Part shown: positions 16,490 to 24,979 of the stretch, one piece after another
How the letters are laid out: each line of letters opens with the position of its first letter
Numbering within the stretch: the first letter of the stretch is position 1
The notes under the pieces: generated by a model
Told to the model about the DNA's origin: nothing
Seen by the model: the letters and a program-made list of their open reading frames with translations, nothing else
The model's database searches: none
From: Coprococcus comes ATCC 27758
GTDB lineage: Bacteria > Bacillota > Clostridia > Lachnospirales > Lachnospiraceae
Direction: 5' to 3'
Assembly: GCF_025149785.1 (NCBI RefSeq)
Contig: NZ_CP102277.1
Coordinates: 2,790,001 to 2,854,000 of the forward strand
DNA length: 64,000 bases
Made by a program: the position numbers and the translations under genes

Positions 16490-17322
16490 AAATTTTCTTC
16501 ATTCTCTTGGTTATTAATCTCCTTAATCAGCTGTACTGCCTTCTTTGCATCATCGGTTTTCACGAATATATCCACACCATATATTCCAAATCCAGGTGCC
16601 CCATGCATTGCAACATTCGCACCTGCTTCCTGTGAAAAAGCTGCTATTCCATTTTGCTTTAACATTTCTACAAGTTGTTCTGTCTCTACTATATTCTGTG
16701 CATTATAAATTTTTGTCCATTCTGCCTTAGATAGAGAAGTTTCCTTTTTCTCCTGAACATTTGACGAATTCTGGTTTCTTTTTCGATTAATAAATGCCAA
16801 GAGCCTAAGAACAATAAATGCCACAATAGTAATACCAATCAGAAATCCCAATGCTAATCGTGTTACCTGTGTTTCTGTAGCTCCCATTTTAAATAAACAT
16901 ATGCCATAGATGACTGTAAAAATTCCTGCACATATCACACTGGTGAGAAAATCTCTCCATATAGTAGCACTTTTTGGCAAACATTTATCCCATATTCCAT
17001 TATACACCATAATAGAGGCATACAGGGTTCCTCCTACTAAAGCAGTTGCTGTCTCTCCTAAAACCAAGCGAATATCCACCGTTAATAACATCTGAATAAT
17101 AATCGCTAACACACTAATCACAAACATTGATGCAAATGCAAGATTTCCAGCCTTTAATGCTTTTTGTTTCACCCATTCTTCATACACCGCAACTTTGTCC
17201 AATGTTTCTTTCATCTCTTTATTCATAGTCTGGCTCCTTTCTCCATCCAGGAGCTCTCTCATCTCAACATCGTAATACTCAGCAAGTTGAACAAGTATAC
17301 TGAGATCTGGCATATTTATTCC
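16486..17322 (-). pseudogene. C-terminal part of a split HTH-membrane-DUF2007 gene
   Basis: This part holds the end of the XRE domain, about four membrane segments and the soluble C-terminal DUF2007-like signal domain (WTKIYNAQNIVETEQLVEMLKQ...). The intact homologue at 33077-34018 is nearly identical. The first ~40 codons lie 7 kb away at 24349-24467, because a transposon inserted between them. An internal ATG at 17313 could still start a protein without the DNA-binding half, but no good ribosome binding site precedes it. Confidence 0.88.
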
Positions 17323-17353
17323 GGTATCACATAGTTAAAGATATTGATGTCAT

Positions 17354-18976
17354 TTAATCAATTTTGCCGATAAAGCGGTAGAAGATTTCTACCTCCTGTT
17401 CCCGGCTTCCGTCCTCACCTTTGACCGCTTCATGGACAACGATTTTTTCAATCAGCGTATTCAAAAGTTCGGCGGTCAGTTCCGTTGGATTGACGCACTC
17501 TTTCATCAAGGCAATCCATTTTTCTGCGTCTGCGGCGTTCTGGCTTTCAGTGGCGATAGCAGATTGAAGCCGCTCAATCTTTTCGTCCAGTTCAGCCTGT
17601 TCGCTTTGATACTTCCCGGACAGCATAGAGAAGTTGTATTCCGTGATACGCCCCGCCGCCCAGTCCTCATACATCCGGGCAAACAGGGTATCGACTTCGG
17701 CTTTCCGCTTCTCTGCCTTTTTCAGTTCTGCGGCCTGCTTCTTTCTTGCGGCGGCCTGTCCCTTATCAGTGGCATTTAACAGCCGCTTCAAGAGCCGTTC
17801 TTCATCATGCTGTACCAGCCCCGACCAGTATTGCAGACGGGAGAGGACATAGGCGTAAAGCACATCATAGCGGATATAGTGCATGGAGCATTGGCGTGTG
17901 CCCTGTCCGTACTTGCTACAATGATAATGGCCGTAAGGCTTGCTGTTCTGCCTGTTCTCCCCATAGGACAGCGACCAGCCGCAATCCGCACATTTTACCA
18001 ATCCGGAAAAAATCTGCGTTGTACCATCCTTGCACTTCCTGCGGCGGTTTGCTATCTGCTCCTGTACCTGCCGGAAAACCTGTTCGCTGATAATCGGCTC
18101 CTGCGTATTCTCCACCCGCACCCATTCACTTTGGGGCTTGCGTACCCTCCGCTTGTTCTTAAAGGAAATGTTCGTTTCCCGGTAGTGGATGGTATGGCCG
18201 ATATAGGTTTCATCTTTCATAATGCTCTTGACCTGGGCTATCGTCCATGCGTAGCTTTTTTCCTCCGGCGCACCCGCATAGATGTTTGCAAAAGTCCCAT
18301 CACGCTGGAAATTGATAAATCCCGGTGTGGGAACCTTTTCCATAATCAGTATTCTTGTGATACTGGCCGCCCCTCTGCCATGAATGGCAAGGTCAAAAAT
18401 CTTCTCCACTATCCAGCGGGTTTCCTCGTCGATTATCAGCTTGTTTTTGATTTCCGGGTGTTTCCTGTACCCGATGGGAGCATAGGCACCGATACGCTGT
18501 CCTGTGGCAAACTTCGCTTTGAAAGCGGCCTTTACCTTGCGGCTCGTATCTTTCGCAAACCATTCATTGAACAGGTTTTTGAACGGGACAAAATCGGAAA
18601 GCCCTTTCTCTGTGTCCTCATTCTCCGCAACGGCGATGTAGCGCACCCGTTTTTCCGGGAACAGAAATTCCAGATAGTAGTCCATCATCACATGTTCCCG
18701 CCCGAAACGGGAAAGGTCTTTCGTGACAATGCAGTTTACTTTTCCGGCTTCCACATCGTCCATCATGCGCTGAAAATCCGGGCGTTCAAAGTTCGTCCCC
18801 GACCAGCCATCGTCCACATACTCACCGACTACATGAAGTCCCTGTTCCTTTGCGTACTGTTGCAGGATTGTCCGCTGTGTTTCAATGCTTACGCTGTCAC
18901 CATAGTTTTCATCGTCCCGGCTTAATCTCATATAAAGCGCCGTGTTGTAAATCGTAGTATTGTAAGGTTGTTTCAC
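17354..18976 (-). CDS. Large serine recombinase (TnpX-like)
   Basis: A 540-aa site-specific recombinase. The catalytic domain is at residues 1-150 with Ser19 in YMRLSRDDE and the RFGREH motif. A recombinase domain follows (IGAYAPIGYRK...), then a zinc-ribbon (CADCGWSLSYG with later Cys/His), a coiled coil at about 400-470, and a C-terminal DUF4368-like end. It excises and inserts the transposon through a circular form with crossover at a two-base core, here apparently CC. The gene reads towards the left end, 33 bp away. Confidence 0.93.
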   Translation of the reverse strand: MKQPYNTTIYNTALYMRLSRDDENYGDSVSIETQRTILQQYAKEQGLHVVGEYVDDGWSGTNFERPDFQRMMDDVEAGKVNCIVTKDLSRFGREHVMMDYYLEFLFPEKRVRYIAVAENEDTEKGLSDFVPFKNLFNEWFAKDTSRKVKAAFKAKFATGQRIGAYAPIGYRKHPEIKNKLIIDEETRWIVEKIFDLAIHGRGAASITRILIMEKVPTPGFINFQRDGTFANIYAGAPEEKSYAWTIAQVKSIMKDETYIGHTIHYRETNISFKNKRRVRKPQSEWVRVENTQEPIISEQVFRQVQEQIANRRRKCKDGTTQIFSGLVKCADCGWSLSYGENRQNSKPYGHYHCSKYGQGTRQCSMHYIRYDVLYAYVLSRLQYWSGLVQHDEERLLKRLLNATDKGQAAARKKQAAELKKAEKRKAEVDTLFARMYEDWAAGRITEYNFSMLSGKYQSEQAELDEKIERLQSAIATESQNAADAEKWIALMKECVNPTELTAELLNTLIEKIVVHEAVKGEDGSREQEVEIFYRFIGKID

Positions 18977-19076
18977 CGTTAAAAATCCTCCTTCTAAAGA
19001 AACAACCCACGCTTACAATACTTTTGCTCTATGGCAATTATATCATAAGCGTGGGCGTGTTATCAATGATGGGCTA

Positions 19077-19271
19077 TCAGGTTGAAGCGGCTTTTTCTGC
19101 GGTATGCCGCACCACATCTACAATCAGATCACCGAGGGGCTTTCCGCCTGCGGCGAAGTGTTCGGAGATTTTTATACGGTTGTTCCCACATACAAAATAC
19201 TGCGTGCCGTTCTCTGCTTGTATGACCTGCCCTGTCCGGGGTGTAAAAATATCGCTTTCGCTTTTTGCCAT
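19077..19271 (-). CDS. Small transposon protein of unknown function
   Basis: A 64-aa protein starting MAKSESDIFTPRTG at 19271, seven bases from GGAGG. It contains GTQYFVCGNNRIKISEHF and ends in a basic helix. It lies between the relaxase and recombinase genes on the same strand. I could not assign a family; TnpW-like proteins of related elements have similar size and position but a different sequence pattern. Confidence 0.65.
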   Translation of the reverse strand: MAKSESDIFTPRTGQVIQAENGTQYFVCGNNRIKISEHFAAGGKPLGDLIVDVVRHTAEKAAST

Positions 19272-19343
19272 CCAGTGTCCTCCATATTCAGTTTTCAAGG
19301 TACAATGCCGCACAGGAGCGGCGAAAATTTCTGCTTATATCTA

Positions 19344-20288
19344 TCACCTTTCCTTTACCGTGTGCCGCTGCTGCCGTTTCAGTTCCGCCAGTATATCCGG
19401 CGGGATACGGTCAACCAGCCGCTGTAAATTGTCCAGTTCGCTTTTCAGCTTTGCTCGTTCCATCGTATCTTTCATCTTGCCTTTTTCACTGGCCTTTGCC
19501 CTTGCTTCCAGCTTCTCATTCTCCGCCAACAAGTCATTGATTGTGACCTTGTACTTTTTCAGTTGCCCGAAGAAGTTCTCCATCTGCGGGAACCACTTTT
19601 TCAGCATGGAGAGGGCTTCCTCTTTTTTCTTTCCGGCGTTCAGCGGGTTAATGCCGTCAAGGGCGGCTTCAATGGCTCTGGCCTGTTTGGAGAGGGAAAT
19701 CGCCTGTTTGAAAAGCCGGGTGGGGATATGCTTCCGGCCTGTCTTGCTGGCACTCTCCCCACGCTCCAAGTCGGGATATTTCTCTACCATATAGGCGTGA
19801 AAATCGTCCTGCCACTTCGTCAGGTTTGCCCGGTTGCCGATAATCTCCTTTGCACACAGGCGGTTGTCCTTTGTCAGCGGAACAAAGGTCAAATGCAGGT
19901 GGGGCGTTTTCTCGTCCATGTGTACCACCGACGACACGATATTTTCCCGTCCTACCCGGCCAATGAGGAAAGCCGCCGCCCTCTGGAAAAACGCCTGTAT
20001 CTCCTTTGGGGATTTCCCCTTGAAAAACTCCGGGCTGGCAGTTACCAGTGTATCGACAAACCGTGTGCTGTCTTTCCTCGTCCGGCATCCGGCCTGCTCG
20101 ATACGGCTCTGAATGAAGTGGTAATAGCGTCCCTCCGGCTTGACGATATGGAAGTTGTATTTACTCCGGCTTGTGTCAATGTCGGGGTTGCTGGCGTATT
20201 GTTCTTTCTGTCTTTCGTGATGGGCTTCCAGCGGCCTTGCCGGGTTGCCCTTGTGCTTCTCAAACCGCAAAATTGCGTGTTGTGCCAT
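19344..20288 (-). CDS. MobV-family relaxase of the nested transposon
   Basis: A 314-aa plasmid recombination/mobilization protein. The relaxase signature HMDEKTPHLHLTFVP lies near residue 120, with conserved N-terminal residues before it (KYNFHIV). A coiled-coil C-terminus follows. It should nick the oriT at 24141-24182 and lead DNA transfer using a helper conjugation system. AAAGGAG precedes the ATG at 20288. The very different relaxase of the surrounding element (26652-28073) shows two independent mobilization systems, one inside the other. Confidence 0.88.
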   Translation of the reverse strand: MAQHAILRFEKHKGNPARPLEAHHERQKEQYASNPDIDTSRSKYNFHIVKPEGRYYHFIQSRIEQAGCRTRKDSTRFVDTLVTASPEFFKGKSPKEIQAFFQRAAAFLIGRVGRENIVSSVVHMDEKTPHLHLTFVPLTKDNRLCAKEIIGNRANLTKWQDDFHAYMVEKYPDLERGESASKTGRKHIPTRLFKQAISLSKQARAIEAALDGINPLNAGKKKEEALSMLKKWFPQMENFFGQLKKYKVTINDLLAENEKLEARAKASEKGKMKDTMERAKLKSELDNLQRLVDRIPPDILAELKRQQRHTVKER

Positions 20289-20421
20289 TCTGCTCCTTTC
20301 CCCATTCCTTTCCTATCCGGAGTTTTCCACAGGGAAAATCCCGCCGGAATTATCTCTGATACGATAGGAATGGAATGGATATAAATCAATCATTTTAATC
20401 TTTGTATTTCTATATACCGTC

Positions 20422-20458
20422 CGGTTTTCGTACTTCAAGGGGGCGGTTTCCGTACTTC
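20422..20458. repeat. Iteron-like direct repeat after repA
   Basis: A 15-base sequence (CGGTTTTCGTACTTC, second copy with one change) occurs at 20422-20436 and 20444-20458, 22 bp apart, with a third partial copy at about 20464. The 22-bp period and place beside the RepA-like gene suggest an initiator-binding region. Confidence 0.45.
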
Positions 20459-20471
20459 ATAGGTACGGTTT

Positions 20472-20868
20472 TCAGTCCTCCGGCGTACCAGAACGGGATT
20501 TCTTGAAGTCGGTGTTTGGAACCGCTTCATAGGATTTTGGGAAAATGCGGTTGGGTTTTCCACAGCCCTGCTTCTGGATCTCCACCAGTCCGGCGTATTG
20601 CAGTTCCCGCAGGGTGTTCACCGCTTTCTGCCGCCCACAGTGGAGCAGGTCAACCACCTCACAGATAGGGTAATACAGGAAAATCCGTCCGCAGTCATCC
20701 GCCCACCCATTCTTGCGGGATAACTCTGTCCGGCGCAGGATAAAGGCGTACAGAACCTTTGCCTCGTTGGACAGGGGCTTGAATGTGGGGGGGGGCAAAG
20801 AGAAAATTCGGGAGCCGGGTGAAGCTGAACGCCTTTTCCGGCTGATGGATATAGATGGTATTTGTCAT
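20472..20868 (-). pseudogene. RepA-type replication initiator with a frameshift
   Basis: The N-terminal part from the ATG at 20868 (MTNTIYIHQPEKAFSFTRLP) and the main part from about 20790 (FKPLSNEAKVLYAFILRR...) are in different frames. The break falls in a run of nine G/C bases at 20787-20795; eight would restore one frame. Together they give about 131 aa of a RepA N-terminal winged-helix initiator. The protein is short for a full RepA but usual for these transposons. It may be a true null allele, a slippage-controlled gene or a read error. Confidence 0.75.
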
Positions 20869-20979
20869 AGTGCGTTTTGTGGACGGTTAGAAGCCCGTTT
20901 TCCGGGGTGGGCGATACTTTATACCACCCGCCCCGGTTTGGGGCTCGCAAAACCTGATAAATCAAGGCTTTTTTCGCTC

Positions 20980-21393
20980 CTAACTGTCCACAGCAGACCT
21001 CCTTTTCCGTTCACTTTCTGTTTTCTGCCGCCTGTGAACTCTGGCGGCACAGCCGGGGCAGTATTTTGCCCGGTTGGATTTGGGGACGAACACGCCGCCG
21101 CAGACCGCACAGCGTTTCAAGTCCTTATCCCGGAAAATCTCCGCTTCCAGCGTTCCGTCCAGCGGCAAAACCGCCCAGCGGAACCACTTACAGCAGACCG
21201 AGAAAGAAACCGTCTGCGGGCAGGTGCAGGTGTCCCCATCGTCAAGGGCAATGCAGTTGCCGTCCTCACAGCAACAGCACTCCCGGCGTATCAGGCTGGC
21301 CGCCTGTTTCCTCTGCGCCGGTGTCATGCGGTAAAGGGAACCGTCCGGCCTGCGTTCCAGCGGCGGCAAGTCTTTATAGGGGTTATCTCTCAT
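20980..21393 (-). CDS. Cysteine-rich VLP-domain protein
   Basis: A 137-aa protein with two cysteine clusters: RRECCCCEDGNC...CTCPQ near residues 30-50 and CAVCGGVFVPKSNRAKYCPGC near 100-120, the second being a zinc-ribbon. It matches the Cys-rich VLP family common in mobilizable elements of Clostridia; its role is unknown, probably DNA or RNA binding. The ATG at 21393 follows GGAGGG by 6 bases. Confidence 0.85.
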   Translation of the reverse strand: MRDNPYKDLPPLERRPDGSLYRMTPAQRKQAASLIRRECCCCEDGNCIALDDGDTCTCPQTVSFSVCCKWFRWAVLPLDGTLEAEIFRDKDLKRCAVCGGVFVPKSNRAKYCPGCAARVHRRQKTESERKRRSAVDS

Positions 21394-21565
21394 GCGTTCC
21401 CTCCATTTTGCTTTCCGTTGCCGTTCTCCCCGAAAAGGTTTCCTGCCCCATTCCTGCGGCGTATTCCGGCGTTGGCACGCTCCCCGCAACTTCGGGACAT
21501 TTTGTCCCGAAGTCCGGCTCCTTGCGGTGTTTCTCCAGCCGGGGTATCCCTTTTCGGACGGTCAT
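21383..21565 (-). CDS. Possible small ORF overlapping the Cys-rich VLP gene
   Basis: A 60-codon frame ends within the start of the Cys-rich VLP gene, which would allow coupled translation. The ribosome binding site is poor and the protein is not recognised. It may be only chance in GC-rich DNA. Confidence 0.25.
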   Translation of the reverse strand: MTVRKGIPRLEKHRKEPDFGTKCPEVAGSVPTPEYAAGMGQETFSGRTATESKMEGTHER

Positions 21566-21616
21566 TCTGTTTTCAAGGTGCTGTCCATCGATGAACTACC
21601 CTAAGTCTACACGAAA

Positions 21617-21704
21617 AAAATGCAATCCCCGGAATTTTGCGAGAATTGCATTTTGATGAAGTTTACACTTTGGAAATTGCATTTTTGCAATCATTCTGTA
21701 TAAT
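21617..21704 (+). promoter_or_regulatory. Promoter and operators of the transposon XRE gene
   Basis: TTGCAT (21677-21682), 16 bases, TATAAT (21699-21704). The -35 box lies inside the palindrome ATTGCATTTTTGCAAT (21676-21691). Upstream, AAAATGCAAT (21617-21626) and ATTGCATTTT (21645-21654) form another inverted pair. The repeated ATTGCA half-sites point to autoregulation by the XRE protein. Confidence 0.55.
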
Positions 21705-21731
21705 GGAAGTGTGTGGAGGAGGTGCGTATCT

Positions 21732-22556
21732 ATGGCTTTACCCGGAACACCCGGACAGCGGATTTCCGATTTATGCAACGGGAACCATATCACACAAAAG
21801 GAACTTGCAGAGAAGATAGGCGTTTCCGCTTCCCAGTTGAGCCGCATTGTCAGCGGCGAAACGAGAACGGTCAGCAGTGATATTCTCATAGGAGTGGCAA
21901 AGGAATTTAAGGTATCGACAGACTATATACTGGGCTTGTCCACCGTGAGCGTCCGTAAAAGTTACGATATTTCTGAATTAGGTTTGTCAGAGGGAGCCGT
22001 GAGGGGGCTTGTGACGGGTGCTGTTGATGTGCAAATACTCAATCGCTTACTGGAACACAGGAATTTTCCCAAGCTGATAGATTTGATACGGATTTATTTT
22101 CAGGACACGGCGGCAAAGGGGATAATGGCACGTAACCAGCTTATCGAGATGGCAACGGCTTCCCTGTCCGACTTGATGAAAGAACACCCGGAACACCGGG
22201 CGGAAGCAAAGCAGGATTTACAATTTTTGAACGCCCAGAAGATGGGGGAACATGAAGCAGAGATTGAGAAAATCAAAAATGTGTTCCTTGCTACCCTGCG
22301 GGACATTAAGAAAGACATTGATAACGGAGAACAGCCGGGGGAAGCTGTGACCGCCGCTATGTTCCAAGCCATGCGGGACGCACTGTCGGAGCAGAAGCAA
22401 AACCCGCTTTCCATTGACGATGTAACAGCAATGATAACCGGACAGATCGGACAGCTTGCGCCGATGGACGAAGAAACTGCCGACCTATTCCAGCAGCTGG
22501 CGAAGAAAATGATGACGCAAATGTCAAAAGATAGTGATGAGAAAAAAGGAGATTGA
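21732..22556 (+). CDS. XRE-family regulator of the nested transposon
   Basis: A 274-aa protein with an N-terminal helix-turn-helix (ITQKELAEKIGVSASQLSRIVSGE, about residues 20-60) and a long helical C-terminal part. GGAGGAGGT lies upstream of the ATG at 21732. Its promoter carries ATTGCA inverted repeats, so it probably represses itself and the divergent transposon genes. The M28 peptidase gene starts five bases after its stop, so both are one transcript. Confidence 0.85.
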   Translation: MALPGTPGQRISDLCNGNHITQKELAEKIGVSASQLSRIVSGETRTVSSDILIGVAKEFKVSTDYILGLSTVSVRKSYDISELGLSEGAVRGLVTGAVDVQILNRLLEHRNFPKLIDLIRIYFQDTAAKGIMARNQLIEMATASLSDLMKEHPEHRAEAKQDLQFLNAQKMGEHEAEIEKIKNVFLATLRDIKKDIDNGEQPGEAVTAAMFQAMRDALSEQKQNPLSIDDVTAMITGQIGQLAPMDEETADLFQQLAKKMMTQMSKDSDEKKGD

Positions 22557-22560
22557 TTTT

Positions 22561-23625
22561 ATGAAAAAGATACTTTCATGCTTTTTAGTATGTGCTTTTT
22601 TATGTACGGGTTTATATGGGTGTGGTAGTAAAAAAACAGAGCTGATTGAAGAAGCCAAAGACCTAACACTTTCCCAAGAAATTTCGATAACCCCCGAACA
22701 AAATGATTATGGAATACCCGCATATAATTTTTTAAAACATATTCAATCAAACTATCCGGGGCGCGTTGCTGGCACTGAAAAAGAAACGGAAATGGCTGTA
22801 TTTATTTTGTCCGTCCTCTTAAATGGTGGATATGCGGAAAGCGACATAGCTATAGAGTCTTTTGAAATAGATGATTCCACGCCTATGATGGATGAAGCCA
22901 TACAAAATGTATTCGATGGAGGTGAAAAAAGTAATTCAAGTCAAAATATTTTGATAACCAAAAAAGGAGAAAGCGAAAAAACGATTATTGTTGGCGCACA
23001 TTATGATAGTGCTGGAACACATGGTGTAGATGACAATGGCTCCGGCGTATCTGTTGCTTTGGAAAATGCCCTGCGAATGGTCAACACTCCAACATACTAT
23101 ACTATTCAATATGTATTTTTCGGTTCAGAAGAACCGGGAATGTATGGCTCAAGGGCATACGTTGAATCACTTTCCGAAAAGGAAAGAGAAAATATTATAT
23201 TGATGATAAACATTGATACTGTCCTCGCTGGGGATTATCTTTATTTGTATGGCGGTAAGGTGAATGATAACGGCACTGTTGATAATACCGAAGCAGTATT
23301 TAAAGCCTACGAAATTGTTAAGGAAATTGGCTTGAACATACAATTACCACCAGACGGAAATAACGATTATCCCTATCCTACAGGTCAAAAAAGAAGCGAC
23401 CACGCACCGTTTAATGACATAGGAATTCCGTACATATATTTTGAAGCAAACAACTGGGAAAATGGTTCTCCTGTCGAAACAGAAAAGAATGGATTGATAA
23501 TGCATACAGATATGGATGATTTGGATTTTATTGAAAATGAATATAGCGGACGTGTCCAAAATACACTCAGCAGCTATTCAACATTATTATATTCTTTACT
23601 TCAAGAAAACAACTGGGAGCAATAA
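22561..23625 (+). CDS. M28-family zinc peptidase lipoprotein
   Basis: A 354-aa predicted lipoprotein. The signal peptide ends in the lipobox LYGC at about residue 20. Zinc aminopeptidase motifs follow: GAHYDSAGTHG, VDDNGSG, FGSEEPGMYG, MINIDT and SDHAPF, consistent with a two-zinc M28 site. It would release N-terminal amino acids from peptides at the cell surface. The gene is AT-rich while the genes around it are GC-rich, so it looks like cargo picked up later. The ATG at 22561 follows AAGGAG; an in-frame start at 22534 would run into the regulator gene. Confidence 0.88.
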   Translation: MKKILSCFLVCAFLCTGLYGCGSKKTELIEEAKDLTLSQEISITPEQNDYGIPAYNFLKHIQSNYPGRVAGTEKETEMAVFILSVLLNGGYAESDIAIESFEIDDSTPMMDEAIQNVFDGGEKSNSSQNILITKKGESEKTIIVGAHYDSAGTHGVDDNGSGVSVALENALRMVNTPTYYTIQYVFFGSEEPGMYGSRAYVESLSEKERENIILMINIDTVLAGDYLYLYGGKVNDNGTVDNTEAVFKAYEIVKEIGLNIQLPPDGNNDYPYPTGQKRSDHAPFNDIGIPYIYFEANNWENGSPVETEKNGLIMHTDMDDLDFIENEYSGRVQNTLSSYSTLLYSLLQENNWEQ

Positions 23626-24140
23626 CACAAATGGATAGCAAAGACATCCGAGCCAGTCAACGGTCAAGATGAACGGCGCATTTCATGCACCGCCGTTGAC
23701 AGTCCCGTCTGTCTTTGCTGATAGGCAATCAAGGCGGGAAAGCCCTAAAATGGCTTCCCGCCCATTTCAATTTTTAGAGAAAAACGCTCCAAAATCAGAA
23801 AGAGAGCGGCCAAGCACTTTGCGGGATTGGCCGCCTTGTCCACTCATTCAGCGGGACGGCGGGTGGCGGTCAAGGCCGGGTGTAAATCCGTTCATTTCAG
23901 CCTTGACGGTTGCCCGTTGTCTTGCTGATTTTCCGGGAGTGTGGCCACAACTTCGGGACATTTTGTCCACAAGTCGGAGCGTAGGACGAGGGACGGGGGC
24001 TTTCATATACGCCCTGTCTGCTGATGAAAACAGACCTGCGCTTGCGGCTCCACGCCACACAAGCACAACCCTGTTTTCCTGCCGCTTCAAATGCCCTTGC
24101 CCTCCCCGGCGGCAACGGCATTTTCACGGCAACGCCGACA

Positions 24141-24182
24141 GAGCGTATAACACACTACACTTTGCTTCGCAAAGTCGTGTGC
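24141..24182 (-). other. oriT of the nested transposon (pMV158 type)
   Basis: On the minus strand the sequence has the inverted repeat ACTTTGC/GCAAAGT followed by TAGTGTGTTATAC. This matches from memory the pMV158 MobM origin, where the nick falls in TAGTGTG/TTA. The expected nick is between 24150 and 24151. It fits the MobV relaxase at 19344-20288. Confidence 0.75.
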
Positions 24183-24215
24183 CAAATGGGGGCGTTGCCC
24201 CCTTTGGAAACCCCC

Positions 24216-24269
24216 ACAAGAAAAGGCGGTACGCTACCCCTCCACGGGGCGCATACCGCCTTTTCTTGT
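24216..24269. repeat. Perfect 16-bp inverted repeat near the right end of the nested transposon
   Basis: Arms 24216-24231 and 24254-24269 pair perfectly (core AAAAGGCGGTA/TACCGCCTTTT) around a CCCC...GGGG inner loop. It could be a terminator protecting against outside transcription or part of the transfer origin. Confidence 0.6.
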
Positions 24270-24348
24270 TATCCAGCCCTCCGGCTGTATCGGTTGAGCA
24301 AAAGTCAGCGTGGGAATGGTGTGGTATCTTTATCTAAGTGAACCCCCT

Positions 24349-24467
24349 GTTTCCCATCTGGAAACTGTTCTTGCAGATACTCCAAACTTTTCAGCAAGCT
24401 GCTCTTGTGTAAGATTCTTTTCTTTACGACATTGCTTTAAAAAAGCTCCAATCTTTTTTGTGTCCAT
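24349..24467 (-). pseudogene. N-terminal part of the split HTH-membrane-DUF2007 gene
   Basis: These about 40 codons, starting MDTKKIGAFLKQCRKEKN at 24467, are the first half of the XRE domain. They match the intact gene start at 34018. The frame runs into the transposon end at 24347 and no longer joins its C-terminal part at 17322. Confidence 0.85.
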
Positions 24468-24617
24468 GTCTCTACCTCTCTTCCACTTACAGCTTACCAA
24501 TATGTTTCAAAATTACCACGACATAAAATGAGAATCCGCTAATTTTCAACCGGACATCGTATGTCTAAAACAAATAAACGGTATTTTCACCCCAAAAGCA
24601 TTCCATTCCTCTATAAA

Positions 24618-24938
24618 TTAACCTTCTCTTTTATGTCTATCCATAAGCAGCAGAATAAACATAACAAACCATATCACCCATGCAATTAAACAACCGATTC
24701 CTATATGCCAAATATCTATAATCATTCCAGCAATAAAAGGAATTGACATAAACATCATTCTCTTCCCATATGCCTTACACATAGCATTTTCATCATATTT
24801 TTTTCGTTCTTCTGCTGATTTCATATTATAACCAGACAAGAATTTGGATGCTTGTCCTTTTGACCTATAAAACCATATTCCAAATAAAAGCATAATCACT
24901 GCCATTGCAAAGTCAAAAATAATATAAATATAGAACAT
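24618..24938 (-). CDS. DUF3784 family membrane protein (element 1, copy A)
   Basis: A 106-aa protein with three hydrophobic segments (residues about 2-20, 50-68, 75-98) and the family's SGYNMKSAEERKKYDENAMCKAYGKRM signature between them. Function is unknown. A near-identical gene sits in element 2 at 34169-34489, again next to the HTH-membrane-DUF2007 gene, so the two genes travel together. Confidence 0.85.
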   Translation of the reverse strand: MFYIYIIFDFAMAVIMLLFGIWFYRSKGQASKFLSGYNMKSAEERKKYDENAMCKAYGKRMMFMSIPFIAGMIIDIWHIGIGCLIAWVIWFVMFILLLMDRHKREG

Positions 24939-24979
24939 ATAATGCCTTCCTTTCAGTCAATTCCTCAAACCAGAAGTTA

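Larger units (their letters stand above)
23626..24346. other. Non-coding right part of the nested transposon
   Basis: No gene is supported over about 720 bp. It holds a GGCGGGAA...TTCCCGCC terminator-like stem at about 23735-23770 after the M28 gene, the oriT, and a perfect 16-bp inverted repeat (24216-24231 and 24254-24269). ORFs here are by-products of GC-rich sequence. Confidence 0.6.
17321..24348. mobile_element. Nested mobilizable transposon with large serine recombinase
   Basis: The element lies between CC dinucleotides at 17321-17322 and 24347-24348. Outside them the sequence rejoins to the uninterrupted gene in element 2 (TTATTCC|TGTTTCCC). Its length is 7,026 bp, and base composition is clearly more GC-rich than both host element and chromosome. 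It encodes a large serine recombinase 33 bp from the left end, a MobV relaxase with a pMV158-like oriT, a RepA-type initiator with a frameshift, a Cys-rich VLP protein, an XRE regulator and an M28 peptidase. The layout is Tn4451-like in general plan. Confidence 0.85.

Noticed and set aside
17807-18925. 372-codon plus-strand frame
   Set aside because: It is the antisense of the serine recombinase gene; such long shadow frames are common in GC-rich DNA. No ribosome binding site or recognisable domain.
20713-21594. 293-codon plus-strand frame
   Set aside because: It crosses the repA remnant and the Cys-rich VLP gene on the opposite strand and is not protein-like (Pro/Arg/Cys-rich).
24141-24269. 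Inverted repeats considered as a CRISPR or integron site
   Set aside because: There is only one copy of each, with no repeat-spacer pattern. The first fits a MobV oriT.
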